Source: an uncultured Planctomycetaceae bacterium (GTDB taxonomy: Bacteria; Planctomycetota; Planctomycetia; Pirellulales; Pirellulaceae). From it: a DNA stretch of 14,609 bases. The translations under genes and the position numbers were made by a program. A model generated the notes under the pieces. That model saw only the letters and a program-made list of their open reading frames with translations, had not been told where the DNA came from and did no database searches. The first letter of the stretch is position 1, and every line of letters starts with the position of its first letter. The stretch lies in NCBI GenBank assembly GCA_937967755.1, contig CALBTA010000366.1, positions 1 through 14,609 of the forward strand, read 5' to 3'. This document shows positions 1 through 7,104 of the stretch, in pieces.

Positions 1-41
1 CATTCGATATCTCAACCCGCCGGCCGAACTGCCCAAGCGCG

Positions 42-74
42 AAAAAACGCCTTGACCCAGTAGATCAAGGCGTT
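42..74 (-). terminator. Rho-independent terminator of the Spo0M-like gene
   Basis: Read on the minus strand, a perfect 10-bp stem (AACGCCTTGA, 65-74, pairing with 46-55) encloses a 9-nt loop and runs straight into a tract of six T (42-47, the first two within the stem). It lies about 45 nt past the stop of the gene ending at 120. Stem plus U-tract is the textbook intrinsic terminator layout and this is the clearest one in the window. Confidence 0.85.
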
Positions 75-119
75 GAAATGGTACGACGGTCTTCCCAGGC
101 CGTCGAGCAAGAACAATCT

Positions 120-584
120 TCAATCGGTCAGAACGACCTTCTGCTTTGCCTTCGGATCCACGGCGGTGCCTTGCACGTCGCAGACGGCGACGATTTGGTA
201 GTCCAACTTTTCACCGCCGGCGAAGGCTCCCAACTTCGCGGCTCCGCCGAGCAACCCGCCTTTGTCGCGCAGGCGTTCAGGCATGGAGTACGCGACCTTG
301 AAGTCGATCACCTTCGACTCGCCAGCCTTGATGTCGAACTCTTCGCCGACGACGGTTTCACCTAGAATGGTTTCAGTCGTTTCCTGGTCGTCGCCGCGAC
401 CCTTGGTGTGCTCTTCGATGAGCTTATAAACCAACTTCAACGCATGCTTGTCGCTCTTGGCAGTCATTTCAACCTTGCCTTCCAGTTCGTTGCCGGTCTT
501 GGAAATCTTGGTCGGCGCTTCGACCAGTTTGACCTTCACGCCCCCGATGTTAAACCAACCCTTCACCGTGTCCATGAATCCCAT
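120..584 (-). CDS. Spo0M-like (arrestin-fold) sporulation-control family protein
   Basis: The 154-residue product begins MGFMDTVKGWFNIGGVKVKL, the usual opening of Spo0M/SpoOM-family proteins, in which a short amphipathic N-terminus leads into an arrestin-like beta-sandwich. It has the pattern expected of the first sandwich: a 'GNELEGKVEMTAKSD' strand pair, then 'LVYKLIEEHTKGRG', then 'GETVVGEEFDIKAGESKVIDFKVAYSMPE'. The Bacillus protein is about 250 residues, so this is a one-domain short form. There is no signal peptide, so it is probably cytoplasmic. In Bacillus the family influences sporulation. In non-sporulating bacteria its role is unknown, and a scaffold or envelope-stress role is only a guess. 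The start is supported by GGGAG 6 nt upstream of ATG. It appears monocistronic, with a strong terminator downstream. Family call fairly sure, function not. Confidence 0.8.
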   Translation of the reverse strand: MGFMDTVKGWFNIGGVKVKLVEAPTKISKTGNELEGKVEMTAKSDKHALKLVYKLIEEHTKGRGDDQETTETILGETVVGEEFDIKAGESKVIDFKVAYSMPERLRDKGGLLGGAAKLGAFAGGEKLDYQIVAVCDVQGTAVDPKAKQKVVLTD

Positions 585-784
585 GAGAGTCTCCCGCTTG
601 TATGTGAACGTTGCGCAAACAACGCGTCCCTGCTTCCAAAGTCAGATCCGTTCGCTCCGCCGTAACGCCTTGAAGGTATCACGGAGCCTAAGGCGAAACA
701 ATACTTCGGGTGCTTCAAGGAACCTATTTTTGGCCTCCAACTTCATGGAAACTTGCCGGCGCAACCTTAAAATCGGTATCGCCC
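585..784. other. Intergenic region upstream of the Spo0M-like gene
   Basis: About 200 nt between the stop of the TPR gene (785) and the Spo0M-like start (584). It holds the Shine-Dalgarno of the latter and should hold its promoter, but I could not pick a convincing -35/-10 pair. A weak 6-bp inverted repeat (666-671 with 690-695) has an 18-nt loop and no T-tract, so I do not call it a terminator. Confidence 0.4.
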
Positions 785-1966
785 TCAGCCTCTACCCGGC
801 TTGCCTGACCGGACTTTGGATGGACACTGTGTTGCCCTGGCGGGAGCGAACCAGCCGAAGAGCAGAATACCAACAAACAGGATCAGCCCGACCACGATGA
901 AGGCTCGCAATGCGATTGACATCCAACTCGGTCGCAGCGCTGCTCTGCGTTCGGCTTCCGATTGTGTTTCGATCACCTGCGGCGCGCTTTGGTACTTGGT
1001 GGCGAACTGCTCGTCGACGTTTTTCCCGCCGGCGATCCAACCAATTTCGTCTCGGCGAACGGCTGCGTACCATTGATTTGCATCGTCCAGCTCTTGTCGA
1101 AATTGCGCTTCAAGTTCCGCCAGCAGCTCGTCGCCTTCACGCATTGCCAGGCTCTGCTTCGCCATTTGGCGGTACGCATCGGCGGCACTGGTATCTTTCG
1201 CTTCGTAGGACGCCTTCAGATACGCCCTGGCGGCGAGCAGTCCGGAGTTATCGGCATTTCCCTGGGCAAGCAACAGGTCTCCGAGCGCTTCCAGCAAGAT
1301 GGGCGAATCGTGGCTCCCGAATCGCATCATGCCGAGAATGCCCTTGATGGCCTTGGCAAGTTGCGCTTTGGTTTGTTCTTCGTGAACCTCTAGCATCCCC
1401 TTCTCACGCAAGAACTCCGCGAAGCCGACCGACGAATACCCGCGCAGATCATCGCTCGCCAGCGGCAGAACTATCTTCTCGTCCTGGCGTTTGCTCAACA
1501 GGTATTCCACCAGCAGCCGTTGGTAGATTTCACGGCCAAAGTGCGCATCGGGGTTGATCTCAATCGCGCGGTCAATCTGTTCGATACCCTTTTCGAATTG
1601 ACCGCCGTGAATATAGAACGTTCCCAGGTTGGCGTAAGTCTCGTACAGCCCAGGGTGCAGTTGATCCTTCGCCAAGATCGTCTCGATCGCTTTATCTTGC
1701 TGGCCCAGCTTGTCATAGGCTACGGCCAGGTCGTTGTACATCTCAGGCGAGTCCTCACCCGCTTCGATTCTGGCGACGCGGTCTTCGACGCGCCATTGGT
1801 AGTACTCAGGCGAGTGCCGCAGAAATTTTCCCGTGATCAACTCCAAGGTCGAAGGAAAATGCTCTCGCTCCATCACCAGCGTATCCATATCCCACAAGCA
1901 GGCCAGCGAAGCCGGGGCCCAACAGCAGCAAACGGCGGCAACGAGACAACAAGGTAGCCGAAACAT
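785..1966 (-). CDS. Secreted, C-terminally anchored TPR protein
   Basis: The product has 393 residues from the ATG at 1966. A longer reading from a TTG at 1978 is possible, but that TTG lies in the Shine-Dalgarno itself (TTGGAGGCGAGC before ATG), so I chose the ATG. Residues 1-23 form a cysteine-rich signal peptide ending ...ASLA-CLWDMDTL. The cysteine after the cleavage site suggests a lipoprotein, but SLAC is a poor lipobox. Next comes 'MEREHFPSTLELITGKFLRHSPEYYQWRVEDR', then TPR-like helix pairs at about 70-150 ('AVAYDKLGQQDKAIETIL', 'NLGTFYIHGGQFEKGIEQIDRAIEINP') and more degenerate helices to about 290. One hydrophobic helix (about 350-374, 'ALRAFIVVGLILFVGILLFGWF') and a short basic tail anchor the C-terminus. 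TPRs bind protein partners; none is identifiable here. Exported TPR protein fairly certain, role unknown. Confidence 0.8.
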   Translation of the reverse strand: MFRLPCCLVAAVCCCWAPASLACLWDMDTLVMEREHFPSTLELITGKFLRHSPEYYQWRVEDRVARIEAGEDSPEMYNDLAVAYDKLGQQDKAIETILAKDQLHPGLYETYANLGTFYIHGGQFEKGIEQIDRAIEINPDAHFGREIYQRLLVEYLLSKRQDEKIVLPLASDDLRGYSSVGFAEFLREKGMLEVHEEQTKAQLAKAIKGILGMMRFGSHDSPILLEALGDLLLAQGNADNSGLLAARAYLKASYEAKDTSAADAYRQMAKQSLAMREGDELLAELEAQFRQELDDANQWYAAVRRDEIGWIAGGKNVDEQFATKYQSAPQVIETQSEAERRAALRPSWMSIALRAFIVVGLILFVGILLFGWFAPARATQCPSKVRSGKPGRG

Positions 1967-2510
1967 GCTCGCCTCCAATGAACAACTCGTCGTGGAAAGG
2001 GGTGCGATCGCACGTCCGATTCTACCGGACTGCCGCTTCCTTTGCGAAATTTGCTTTCTGTGAACGCGACGGAACAGCCGAGTACCAGTAAACTCTTAGA
2101 AGTCTGAGATCGCCCTCGAAAGCTGCCACATCTTGCTCTTGGGCGACTATGGTCTGGATTTCGCGAGGGGAAAAACGGCTGCGGACATTTGGCGATGAAG
2201 TTACTGGCTTTTCCGATTGTTCCCGCAAGAGTATCGGGCTGGGAGGTAACATATATCTATGTATTGTTATATTCATGCGTATATATAATGCGTGTCTGGC
2301 GATTTGAACATCGTAGCGGGGGGCTTCCAGCCACCGCCAAAAGGGCGCAGCGCAAACAGCCCACGGTGGCTGGAAGCCCTGCTACGTGTGTGTCGTCAAA
2401 TTGACATCAGGGCCCGTGCCTTGGCCGTAAGCTCCCGCCGGGGTGGGGAGCGCGCAGAAAGCGTTGGGTTCCTAGATACGGTAGCCTGAAGCCCCGGTTG
2501 CAAATGATAG
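1967..2510. other. Gene-free 544-bp region
   Basis: No convincing gene on either strand. It lies between the start of the TPR gene and the stop of hisG, so it should carry the TPR gene's promoter and any hisG termination signal. Contents: an AT-rich island (about 2249-2290), a large palindrome (2313-2385) and a hairpin spanning the hisG stop (2494-2520). A minus-strand frame at 2022-2276 is open, but its composition looks non-coding and I see no ribosome site. Confidence 0.6.
2313..2385. repeat. Large imperfect palindrome, probably an interspersed repeat
   Basis: The left arm (2313-2336) starts GTAGC and ends GGGCTTCCAGCCACCG. The right arm (2364-2385) is its reverse complement: a 16-bp perfect inner stem, a small bulge (GGG against A), then a 5-bp outer GTAGC/GCTAC stem. 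The loop is 27 nt. There is no T-tract, so it is not a standard intrinsic terminator. A related half (GTAGCCTGAAGCCCC) lies about 100 nt further on, near 2481-2495, which suggests a family of intergenic palindromes. Confidence 0.75.
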
Positions 2511-2520
2511 CTACAACCGG
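2494..2520 (-). other. Hairpin spanning the hisG stop codon
   Basis: On the minus strand CCGGTTG (2514-2520) pairs with CAACCGG (2494-2500) across a 13-nt loop. The stem contains the last sense codons of hisG, and its TAG stop begins the loop. No T-tract follows, so termination is possible but not shown; it may instead protect the mRNA 3' end. Confidence 0.4.
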
Positions 2521-3362
2521 CAGTTATTGATCTGCGTTTCTAAGATGGCGTGGGCGCCGAGGGCTTCTAACTTTTCCATCACGGAGATAATTTCGCTTTG
2601 ACGGACCATCGCCCTAACGGAGCACCAATCGGCGTCTTCCAGGGCATTGATGGTGGGCGAGTTGAAGCCGGGCGTCAGCTTCTCGGCCTCGGCAAGTTTC
2701 GTGCGCGGAATGTTGTACTCCAGCAACGAATAGCCGCGGGCGATGATGACCCCTTCCAGCCGGCGAACGATGCGGTCGGCCAGTTCGGGGTGGTTGGCGG
2801 CTTTGTTTTGGACGAGCACGGTTTGGTAATGGCCAATCTCGTCCAGAATTCGCAGGCGGTTGGCCGCCAGAGTGCTGCCGGTCTCGACCAGATCGACGAT
2901 GCCGTCGGCCACGCCGAGAGAGATCATCACTTCGACGCTGCCCGACAGCGGTACCAAATGAACATTGGCACCATGGGAAGAAAGATACTTCTGTGTAACG
3001 TTGGTGAAACTGGTGGCGATCCGGCGGCCGTCAAGGTCGGCAGGGGATTGATAGTTGGCGTCAACCGGCACGCAAATGGCCAGCCGGCAACGGCCGATGC
3101 CCAGTTCCAACCGCGTCGTCAGTTCGACGCCGCTCTCCTCAATCAGGTCGCTGCCGGTGATGCCCATGTCGATGGCACCTTCGGCACAGAGGACCGGGAT
3201 GTCGTCGGTGCGCAGGAAGGTAATTTCCACCGGCACTTCCTTGACCAGGGCGAACAAGCTGCGGTCTTGCCGGCGGAAACTCAGGCCCGCCTGCTTGAGC
3301 AATTGGGCAGCCTGGTCGGCGAGCCGTCCTTTGCTGGGAATTCCGACGCGAAGATTTGCCAT
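2511..3362 (-). CDS. hisG: ATP phosphoribosyltransferase, long form
   Basis: HisG catalyses the first step of histidine synthesis, joining ATP and PRPP to give phosphoribosyl-ATP and pyrophosphate, in the cytoplasm. The 283-residue product starts MANLRVGIPSKGRLADQAAQLL, the standard HisG N-terminus. It has 'DDIPVLCAEGAIDMGITGSDLIEE' (about 53-77) and the PRPP-binding loop 'VDLVETGSTL' (about 156-165). Residues from about 205 to the end form the extra C-terminal domain of the long, homohexameric form ('AIGAH AILETQINNCRL'-like end, here 'LGAHAILETQINNCRL'), which binds histidine for feedback inhibition and needs no HisZ. Length fits the long form. A weak AGAGG lies about 14 nt before ATG. The TPR gene ends 45 nt upstream on the same strand, so the two may share a transcript; no other his gene is in the window. 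Very sure. Confidence 0.97.
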   Translation of the reverse strand: MANLRVGIPSKGRLADQAAQLLKQAGLSFRRQDRSLFALVKEVPVEITFLRTDDIPVLCAEGAIDMGITGSDLIEESGVELTTRLELGIGRCRLAICVPVDANYQSPADLDGRRIATSFTNVTQKYLSSHGANVHLVPLSGSVEVMISLGVADGIVDLVETGSTLAANRLRILDEIGHYQTVLVQNKAANHPELADRIVRRLEGVIIARGYSLLEYNIPRTKLAEAEKLTPGFNSPTINALEDADWCSVRAMVRQSEIISVMEKLEALGAHAILETQINNCRL

Positions 3363-3407
3363 GCGATTGAGATTTGCCTCTTGCGGTGCCGCCTATTCCG
3401 GTGCGTT

Positions 3408-4652
3408 CTATTTCGGCGCGGGGGCGGCGAAGCGGAAGGGGGCTTTGGCCTTGTACAGTTTCATCATTTCTTCTTCACCACTTTTGGCATCGCCTTCGGC
3501 CATGTCGACAGCCTTTTGCTGCCACTCGACGGCTTTGTCGAAGTCGCCGACTTCAGCATAGGCGGCCGCCAGCGATTTGATATCGGTGATCGCTTTCCAC
3601 TCGCGCAGCTCTCCGGCGGTTCGCGCCGATTCAATCGCCTGTTTGCCATCGCGAATCTTGTCGTCGGGGCACGTCGCCAACAGCCAGGCCTTGTTTTGAT
3701 GGGCCAGAGCGTACTTCGGTGCCAGTTCGATTGCCTTGTTGTAGTCTTCGATGGCCTCTTTGTACTGACCGAGAATCTGGCGGTTGAACGCCCGGTTGTT
3801 GTGGGCCAAGGGCGACTCGGGGTTGATCTTAATCGCGCGGGTGAAATCTTCGACCGCTTTCTTCGAATCGCCTTTGAGGTAATGGGTGAAGCCGCGGCTG
3901 CTGACCGCTTCGATGTTTTCATTGTCGCGCTTGTAGAGTTCGCTGAAATCGGCGATGGCCTTATCCCACTCTTGGCTGCGCTGGTAGGCGACGCCGCGTT
4001 GGGCCAGGGCGAATTCGTTCTTCGGGTCGACCTTCAACGCCCGCGTGAAATCTTCCGCCGCCGCTTTGGGATCGCCCTTGGAAAAGTTCGCGACCGCTCG
4101 GTTGATGAACACCGCGATGTCGTCATATCCCAGTTCAATCGCCGCGTCGTAATCGGCTATTGCCTTGTCGAACTCGCCGGAAGTCGCGTAGGCCGCGCCG
4201 CGGTTCACGTAAGTCGGTGGCGTCTTCAGACCCAAGCGAATCGCGACGGTCAAATCGTTGATGACTTCCTTCTTCTCTCCCTCAAGATCCCAAACCAACG
4301 CCCGCGAGACATACAGCGACGCGTTCTTGGGGTCTTCCTCGATCAACTCGTTGTACAGCTTCTTCGATTTCTCCAACGTCACAATATCTTGCACCCGCAC
4401 GTTGGCCCGGCGGTTCTCCGGCGATGCGACCAATGCGGTTTTGCCTTTGACGCTGATCAACGTCAGAATGTCGCCCGCCTCGGCGAAGACCGGCTTCTCT
4501 TCATTGTTGGGCGAACTCAGTTTCACGCGGGCGACAACGCGGCCGGAGGGTTCACGTTCTTCCGGCTGTTCCTGCGCGGCGGCCTGATTGGTGGGCATCA
4601 ACATCAAGTACAAGACGGCAACCGAACAAGTAACAACAACGAGGCGAATCAT
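3408..4652 (-). CDS. Exported TPR-repeat protein with N-terminal SH3-like segment
   Basis: The product has 414 residues from the ATG at 4652, chosen because a signal peptide (MIRLVVVTCSVAVLYLMLMPTNQAAAQ) starts there and GGAG lies about 11 nt upstream. The frame stays open 13 codons further, but those add a non-signal extension. After cleavage near residue 27, about 40-90 form a beta-rich segment ('ARVKLSSPNNEEKPVFAEAGDILTLISVKGKTALV') resembling a bacterial SH3-like domain. From about 95 to 400 there are at least six TPR-like units with the 34-residue rhythm, such as 'AYATSGEFDKAIADYDAAIELG', 'GVAYQRSQEWDKAIADFSELYKRD', 'GFTHYLKGDSKKAVEDFTRAIKINP' and 'NRAFNRQILGQYKEAIEDYNKAIELAP'. It is a periplasmic or surface protein-binding scaffold with unknown partner. 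hisG begins 45 nt after its stop, though a functional link to histidine synthesis is doubtful. Confidence 0.85.
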   Translation of the reverse strand: MIRLVVVTCSVAVLYLMLMPTNQAAAQEQPEEREPSGRVVARVKLSSPNNEEKPVFAEAGDILTLISVKGKTALVASPENRRANVRVQDIVTLEKSKKLYNELIEEDPKNASLYVSRALVWDLEGEKKEVINDLTVAIRLGLKTPPTYVNRGAAYATSGEFDKAIADYDAAIELGYDDIAVFINRAVANFSKGDPKAAAEDFTRALKVDPKNEFALAQRGVAYQRSQEWDKAIADFSELYKRDNENIEAVSSRGFTHYLKGDSKKAVEDFTRAIKINPESPLAHNNRAFNRQILGQYKEAIEDYNKAIELAPKYALAHQNKAWLLATCPDDKIRDGKQAIESARTAGELREWKAITDIKSLAAAYAEVGDFDKAVEWQQKAVDMAEGDAKSGEEEMMKLYKAKAPFRFAAPAPK

Positions 4653-4905
4653 GGTGTTCAAACTCCAGGCATACGAAAGTGTCAGCTTCAAATCTCCCTC
4701 TCCCTTTGGGAGAGGGCCGGGGTGAGGGCGTCAGGAATTTCTCAGTTGAAGAAATGAGATCGATGCCCCCCTCCTTCAACACTTATCATTCCTCGTTCGA
4801 CATTCGTCACTCAATCGAAATCGCCCTCAACCGGCCTTCGGTCACCTTCTTCCAGCGGGAGAAGGGCTTGAGGCAACTTCAGGCAATTTTCGATCCCGGT
4901 TCTCA
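4653..4905. other. Intergenic region holding a palindromic repeat
   Basis: The 253 nt between the isomerase stop and the TPR gene start carry an interspersed palindrome (4696-4716) and a second small stem (ATTTCT 4737-4742 with AGAAAT 4750-4755). No gene is convincing. The promoter of the TPR gene presumably lies here, but I could not identify it. Confidence 0.5.
4696..4729. repeat. Interspersed palindromic repeat (CCCTCTCCC-TTT-GGGAGAGGG)
   Basis: A perfect 9-bp stem with a 3-nt TTT loop (4696-4704 with 4708-4716) is followed by CCGGGGTGAGGG. This is a motif met in intergenic DNA of many bacteria. When read through by gene callers it gives the recurrent spurious peptides 'LSLWERAGVR' on one strand and 'PSPRPSPKGRG' on the other, and both readings occur here. 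It lies about 44 nt upstream of the TPR gene start. I treat it as a mobile-type or REP-like repeat; a transcriptional role is unproven. Confidence 0.8.
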
Positions 4906-5886
4906 TTATACATCGCACAGCTTCACGGCTTCCGTCAAGCCGGCCAGTGCGTCGCGGGTGGGGATGAATTCCTGGCCGACATAACCCTTATATCCGATCT
5001 CCAGCAAGGCTTTCATGCAGGGCGGGAAGTTGATTTCCTGCGTGTCGTCCAACTCGCCGCGGCCAGGGTTGCCGGCGGTATGAACGTGGTTAATCGCTTC
5101 ACCGCACTGCTTGATGCGGCGGATGATGTCGCCATCCATGATCTGCACATGGTAAATGTCGAACAGCAGCCCAAAGCGTTCCGAACCGACCTGGTTGATA
5201 ATTTCCATGCAGTAGTCAACGTGGTCGCCTTGATAGCCCGGGTGGCCTTTCATCGGGTGGGTATCTTCGCGGGTGTTCAACATTTCAATCGAAAGGTTGA
5301 CCTTCTTCTTCTCCGCGTGGCCGATCACCTTCTTGAAACCGGCGACGCAGTTCTTTATGCCTTCTTCGGGTTCGATCACTTTGGCCTTCTTCAGATCGTA
5401 CGAGCCTTCCTCAGGAATGCCGCCGTCGGCCCACTTGCCAGTTTCGGCCGCGTAGCCGGTGAAGGTGATCACCGTCGGCACGCCGGCGTCGGCCGCCTGA
5501 TCAATCCGCTCGTTGATCATCGCGATGCACTGCTCTTGGTAGCGGGGATTGTTCATCCCTTGCATGAACAAGTGGCTGGGCGAGATCGCGCAGGTCAGCC
5601 CAAACTTCTTCAGCGGCGGCCAATCTTCCGGCGGAACGAGTTCAATACTTTTGCAACCAAGTTGCTTCGCCAGCTTGGCCGTTTCGGCCACGTCCCAATA
5701 CTCGGCGAAGCACCAATGCACGATCGACTGATTGATGTTTCCGTTGGTGACCGCCCGCTTCGCATCCGCGGCAGCGGTGGTCTTCAACCCGGCCGCCGCC
5801 ATCGTTCCGGCCGCCGCCAGCCCGGCCGCCCCTTGCAACATTTGCCGGCGGGAGAAATAGTTGGTGCATTGTTTGGAGATCTTCAT
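4906..5886 (-). CDS. Tat-exported TIM-barrel isomerase (hydroxypyruvate isomerase-like)
   Basis: The product has 326 residues from the ATG at 5886, with AGGTAAC just upstream. An in-frame start at 5988 would add 34 residues before the signal peptide, so I rejected it. Residues 10-42 are a Tat signal: SRRQMLQ (12-18), a hydrophobic alanine/glycine core and an AAADA cleavage region. The mature part is a xylose isomerase-like/AP endonuclease family 2 TIM barrel. Metal ligands expected in hydroxypyruvate isomerases are visible: Glu in 'LSIEMLNTR' (E201), Asp and His in 'LFDIYHVQIMDGD' (D243, H246), His in 'HVHTAGNPGR' (H269) and Glu in 'GQEFIPTRD' (E306). The family interconverts hydroxypyruvate and tartronate semialdehyde or epimerises keto-sugars. 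The true substrate here is unknown, and planctomycetes carry many exported paralogues. Fold very sure, substrate not. Confidence 0.88.
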   Translation of the reverse strand: MKISKQCTNYFSRRQMLQGAAGLAAAGTMAAAGLKTTAAADAKRAVTNGNINQSIVHWCFAEYWDVAETAKLAKQLGCKSIELVPPEDWPPLKKFGLTCAISPSHLFMQGMNNPRYQEQCIAMINERIDQAADAGVPTVITFTGYAAETGKWADGGIPEEGSYDLKKAKVIEPEEGIKNCVAGFKKVIGHAEKKKVNLSIEMLNTREDTHPMKGHPGYQGDHVDYCMEIINQVGSERFGLLFDIYHVQIMDGDIIRRIKQCGEAINHVHTAGNPGRGELDDTQEINFPPCMKALLEIGYKGYVGQEFIPTRDALAGLTEAVKLCDV

Positions 5887-5980
5887 GGTGTTACCTGGGC
5901 TGTTTTCTGAAATTTGATGACGTTGGGTAAAAGGCAATTCCATCCACTTTAACTGCTGATTTGGACCTGGGCAACAAACA

Positions 5981-6571
5981 ATGATCACCTACGCGAAACT
6001 CGCCGTACTTGGCATTGGGTTGCTGTTCACCGCCATCGCTGGGATTTCGCTGTACGCTCAATGGGGTGCCGTGCAGGAGCCGGTCGCGGTCGATCTGGCG
6101 GCGCTGGAACGGGGTGAGGACCCGCCGAGCCGCTATGTGCGGATCGAAGACTACGTCGTGCGGGCCGATAACGTGTTCGGCAACGAGTACCAGTACGAAG
6201 CTGCCACAACCTATGAAATCTTCTTTCCCATCGTTTCGGCAGGCCACCCGGCCGCTGATGCCGAAGTCCCGCTGACCCAATTCGCCGTGGTCGTCCGCCC
6301 GCATCACGTGAACTTCAACGATGAGGGAATCCCAATCTACGAACATCACGGCCCGCTGGAAGGGGCGTTGGCGATTGGGTTTGATGCGATGGAGGGGATT
6401 GAGAAAGACTTCCTCCGCGAGACTTACCCCGAGGTGAACGTGAACAAAGTCCACGTTCTGATTCCCGGCGACAAGCCTTGGATATCGCTCGGCTCTTGGG
6501 TCTGGTTGGGCTTCGGGGTGATCGTAACGCTGGTAGGCGCGGCGTCATTCATGATGCCGAGTGATGATTGA
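5981..6571 (+). CDS. Uncharacterised two-TM membrane protein
   Basis: The 196-residue product has an N-terminal hydrophobic segment (about 5-25, 'AKLAVLGIGLLFTAIAGISLYA'), a long polar middle and a second one near the C-terminus (about 168-190, 'LGSWVWLGFGVIVTLVGAASFMM'). The middle part, probably outside the cytoplasmic membrane, has 'DLAALERGEDPPSRYVRIEDYVVRADNVF', and 'GIEKDFLRETYPEVNVNKVHVLIPGDKPWI' just before the second helix. I do not recognise a named family; the layout resembles small planctomycete membrane proteins with a soluble domain between two helices. No good Shine-Dalgarno precedes the ATG. It is divergent from the isomerase with a 94-nt gap and ends 13 nt before the convergent hicA. 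The coding call is supported by the helix pattern and length; function unknown. Confidence 0.75.
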   Translation: MITYAKLAVLGIGLLFTAIAGISLYAQWGAVQEPVAVDLAALERGEDPPSRYVRIEDYVVRADNVFGNEYQYEAATTYEIFFPIVSAGHPAADAEVPLTQFAVVVRPHHVNFNDEGIPIYEHHGPLEGALAIGFDAMEGIEKDFLRETYPEVNVNKVHVLIPGDKPWISLGSWVWLGFGVIVTLVGAASFMMPSDD

Positions 6572-6584
6572 ACCTGTCCACCTT

Positions 6585-6831
6585 TCAACTGAACAATTCG
6601 TGCATCACTGCGTCTCGCGTGAGGCGAAAATGACGCGCCACATCAGATAGAATTCCCGACAGCGTACCACTGCGTAACGGATTATGGTTGGGGTACCGTC
6701 AGGTGGCGTTCTCCCTCTTGTTGCGTCGTAAGTCGCATGTGCGATCCTTTTTGACGCGTCGTTACGTATCCGTACTGTTTCTGCAAAGCTTTCGCGAGCT
6801 CCGGCCCCGAGACATTGCGGGGAAGTTTCAT
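6585..6831 (-). pseudogene. hicA: HicA-type mRNA interferase toxin, frameshifted
   Basis: HicA toxins are small double-stranded-RNA-binding-fold enzymes that cleave mRNA. The reading frame starts with ATG at 6831, overlapping the hicB stop by 4 nt, and encodes MKLPRNVSGPELAKALQKQY followed by GYVTTRQKGSHMRL, with the catalytic His31 in the family motif 'KGSH'. It then stops at TAA (6682-6684) after 49 residues. One reading-frame shift continues the family's C-terminal half: HNPLRSGTLSGILSDVARHF and a tail ending HELFS, to a stop at 6585. Removing one C from the CCCC run at 6690-6693 restores 'VPNHNPLRSGTL', the expected HicA sequence, giving 81 residues. So the toxin is probably inactivated by a one-base insertion, unless this is a sequencing error. 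It shares hicB's strand and is translated after it. Confidence 0.85.
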
Positions 6832-7043
6832 GCCCCGAGTACCTCATCCCGCACAATGTGGAGCCGAATAATTTTGGGGCGGTCGGCTTCCTCAAAATGG
6901 CAATCAACCGCCTCGCGCACGTTCGCGCGAAGCTGATCCATATCGTCGCCCTCGGTGAAGATCGACTCGCCAAGCGCACGGGCAGTGAACCCACCCTCTA
7001 CGGAATCTTCGACGTGAAAGATCAATTCGGTCATGCGCACCAT
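6828..7043 (-). CDS. hicB: HicB-family antitoxin (short form)
   Basis: The 71-residue product 'MTELIFHVEDSVEGGFTARALGESIFTEGDDMDQLRANVREAVDCHFEE...' matches the HicB partial RNase H-like fold: a strand with 'EGGFTARALG', then 'GDDMDQLRANVREAV'. There is no C-terminal DNA-binding domain, so this is the short subgroup, in which the antitoxin lies upstream of the toxin. It binds and blocks HicA. ATG at 7043 or the internal ATG at 7034 could be the start; neither has a strong ribosome site. Its stop overlaps the hicA start (ATGA, 6828-6831), typical of translational coupling. With hicA broken, the antitoxin may now be free of its partner, or may protect against related HicA proteins elsewhere in the genome. 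Confidence 0.85.
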   Translation of the reverse strand: MVRMTELIFHVEDSVEGGFTARALGESIFTEGDDMDQLRANVREAVDCHFEEADRPKIIRLHIVRDEVLGA

Positions 7044-7104
7044 GATACTTGATCAGCTCACATTTGTCAGCGAGAGCGACGTATGGCGAGGCGAAATCGT
7101 CGCT

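Noticed and set aside
2250..2290. Possible sigma70 promoter TTGTTA/TATAAT on the plus strand
   Set aside because: Spacer is 14 nt, too short, and no gene follows on that strand.
2598..4757. A 719-codon open frame on the plus strand across hisG and the TPR gene
   Set aside because: It is antisense to two well-supported genes, has no domain, and its C-terminus is the known spurious reading of the palindromic repeat. Long antisense frames are expected in GC-rich genes.
5080..5910. A 276-codon plus-strand frame across the isomerase gene
   Set aside because: Antisense to a gene with all expected metal ligands and a Tat signal.
5891..6454. A 187-codon minus-strand frame opposite the two-TM protein
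   Set aside because: The plus-strand product has two clear hydrophobic helices and a sensible layout, while this reading lacks any domain and would run into the leader of the isomerase gene.
6605..6994. A 129-codon minus-strand frame over hicB and hicA
   Set aside because: It is in a third frame relative to both HicB and HicA; the arginine-rich product has no domain. The HicB and HicA sequences in the other frames explain the region.
6572..7104. Possible larger defence or mobile island around hicAB
   Set aside because: Only the two-gene toxin-antitoxin module is present; flanks are ordinary genes, and there are no integrase, att-like direct repeats or transposase remnants.
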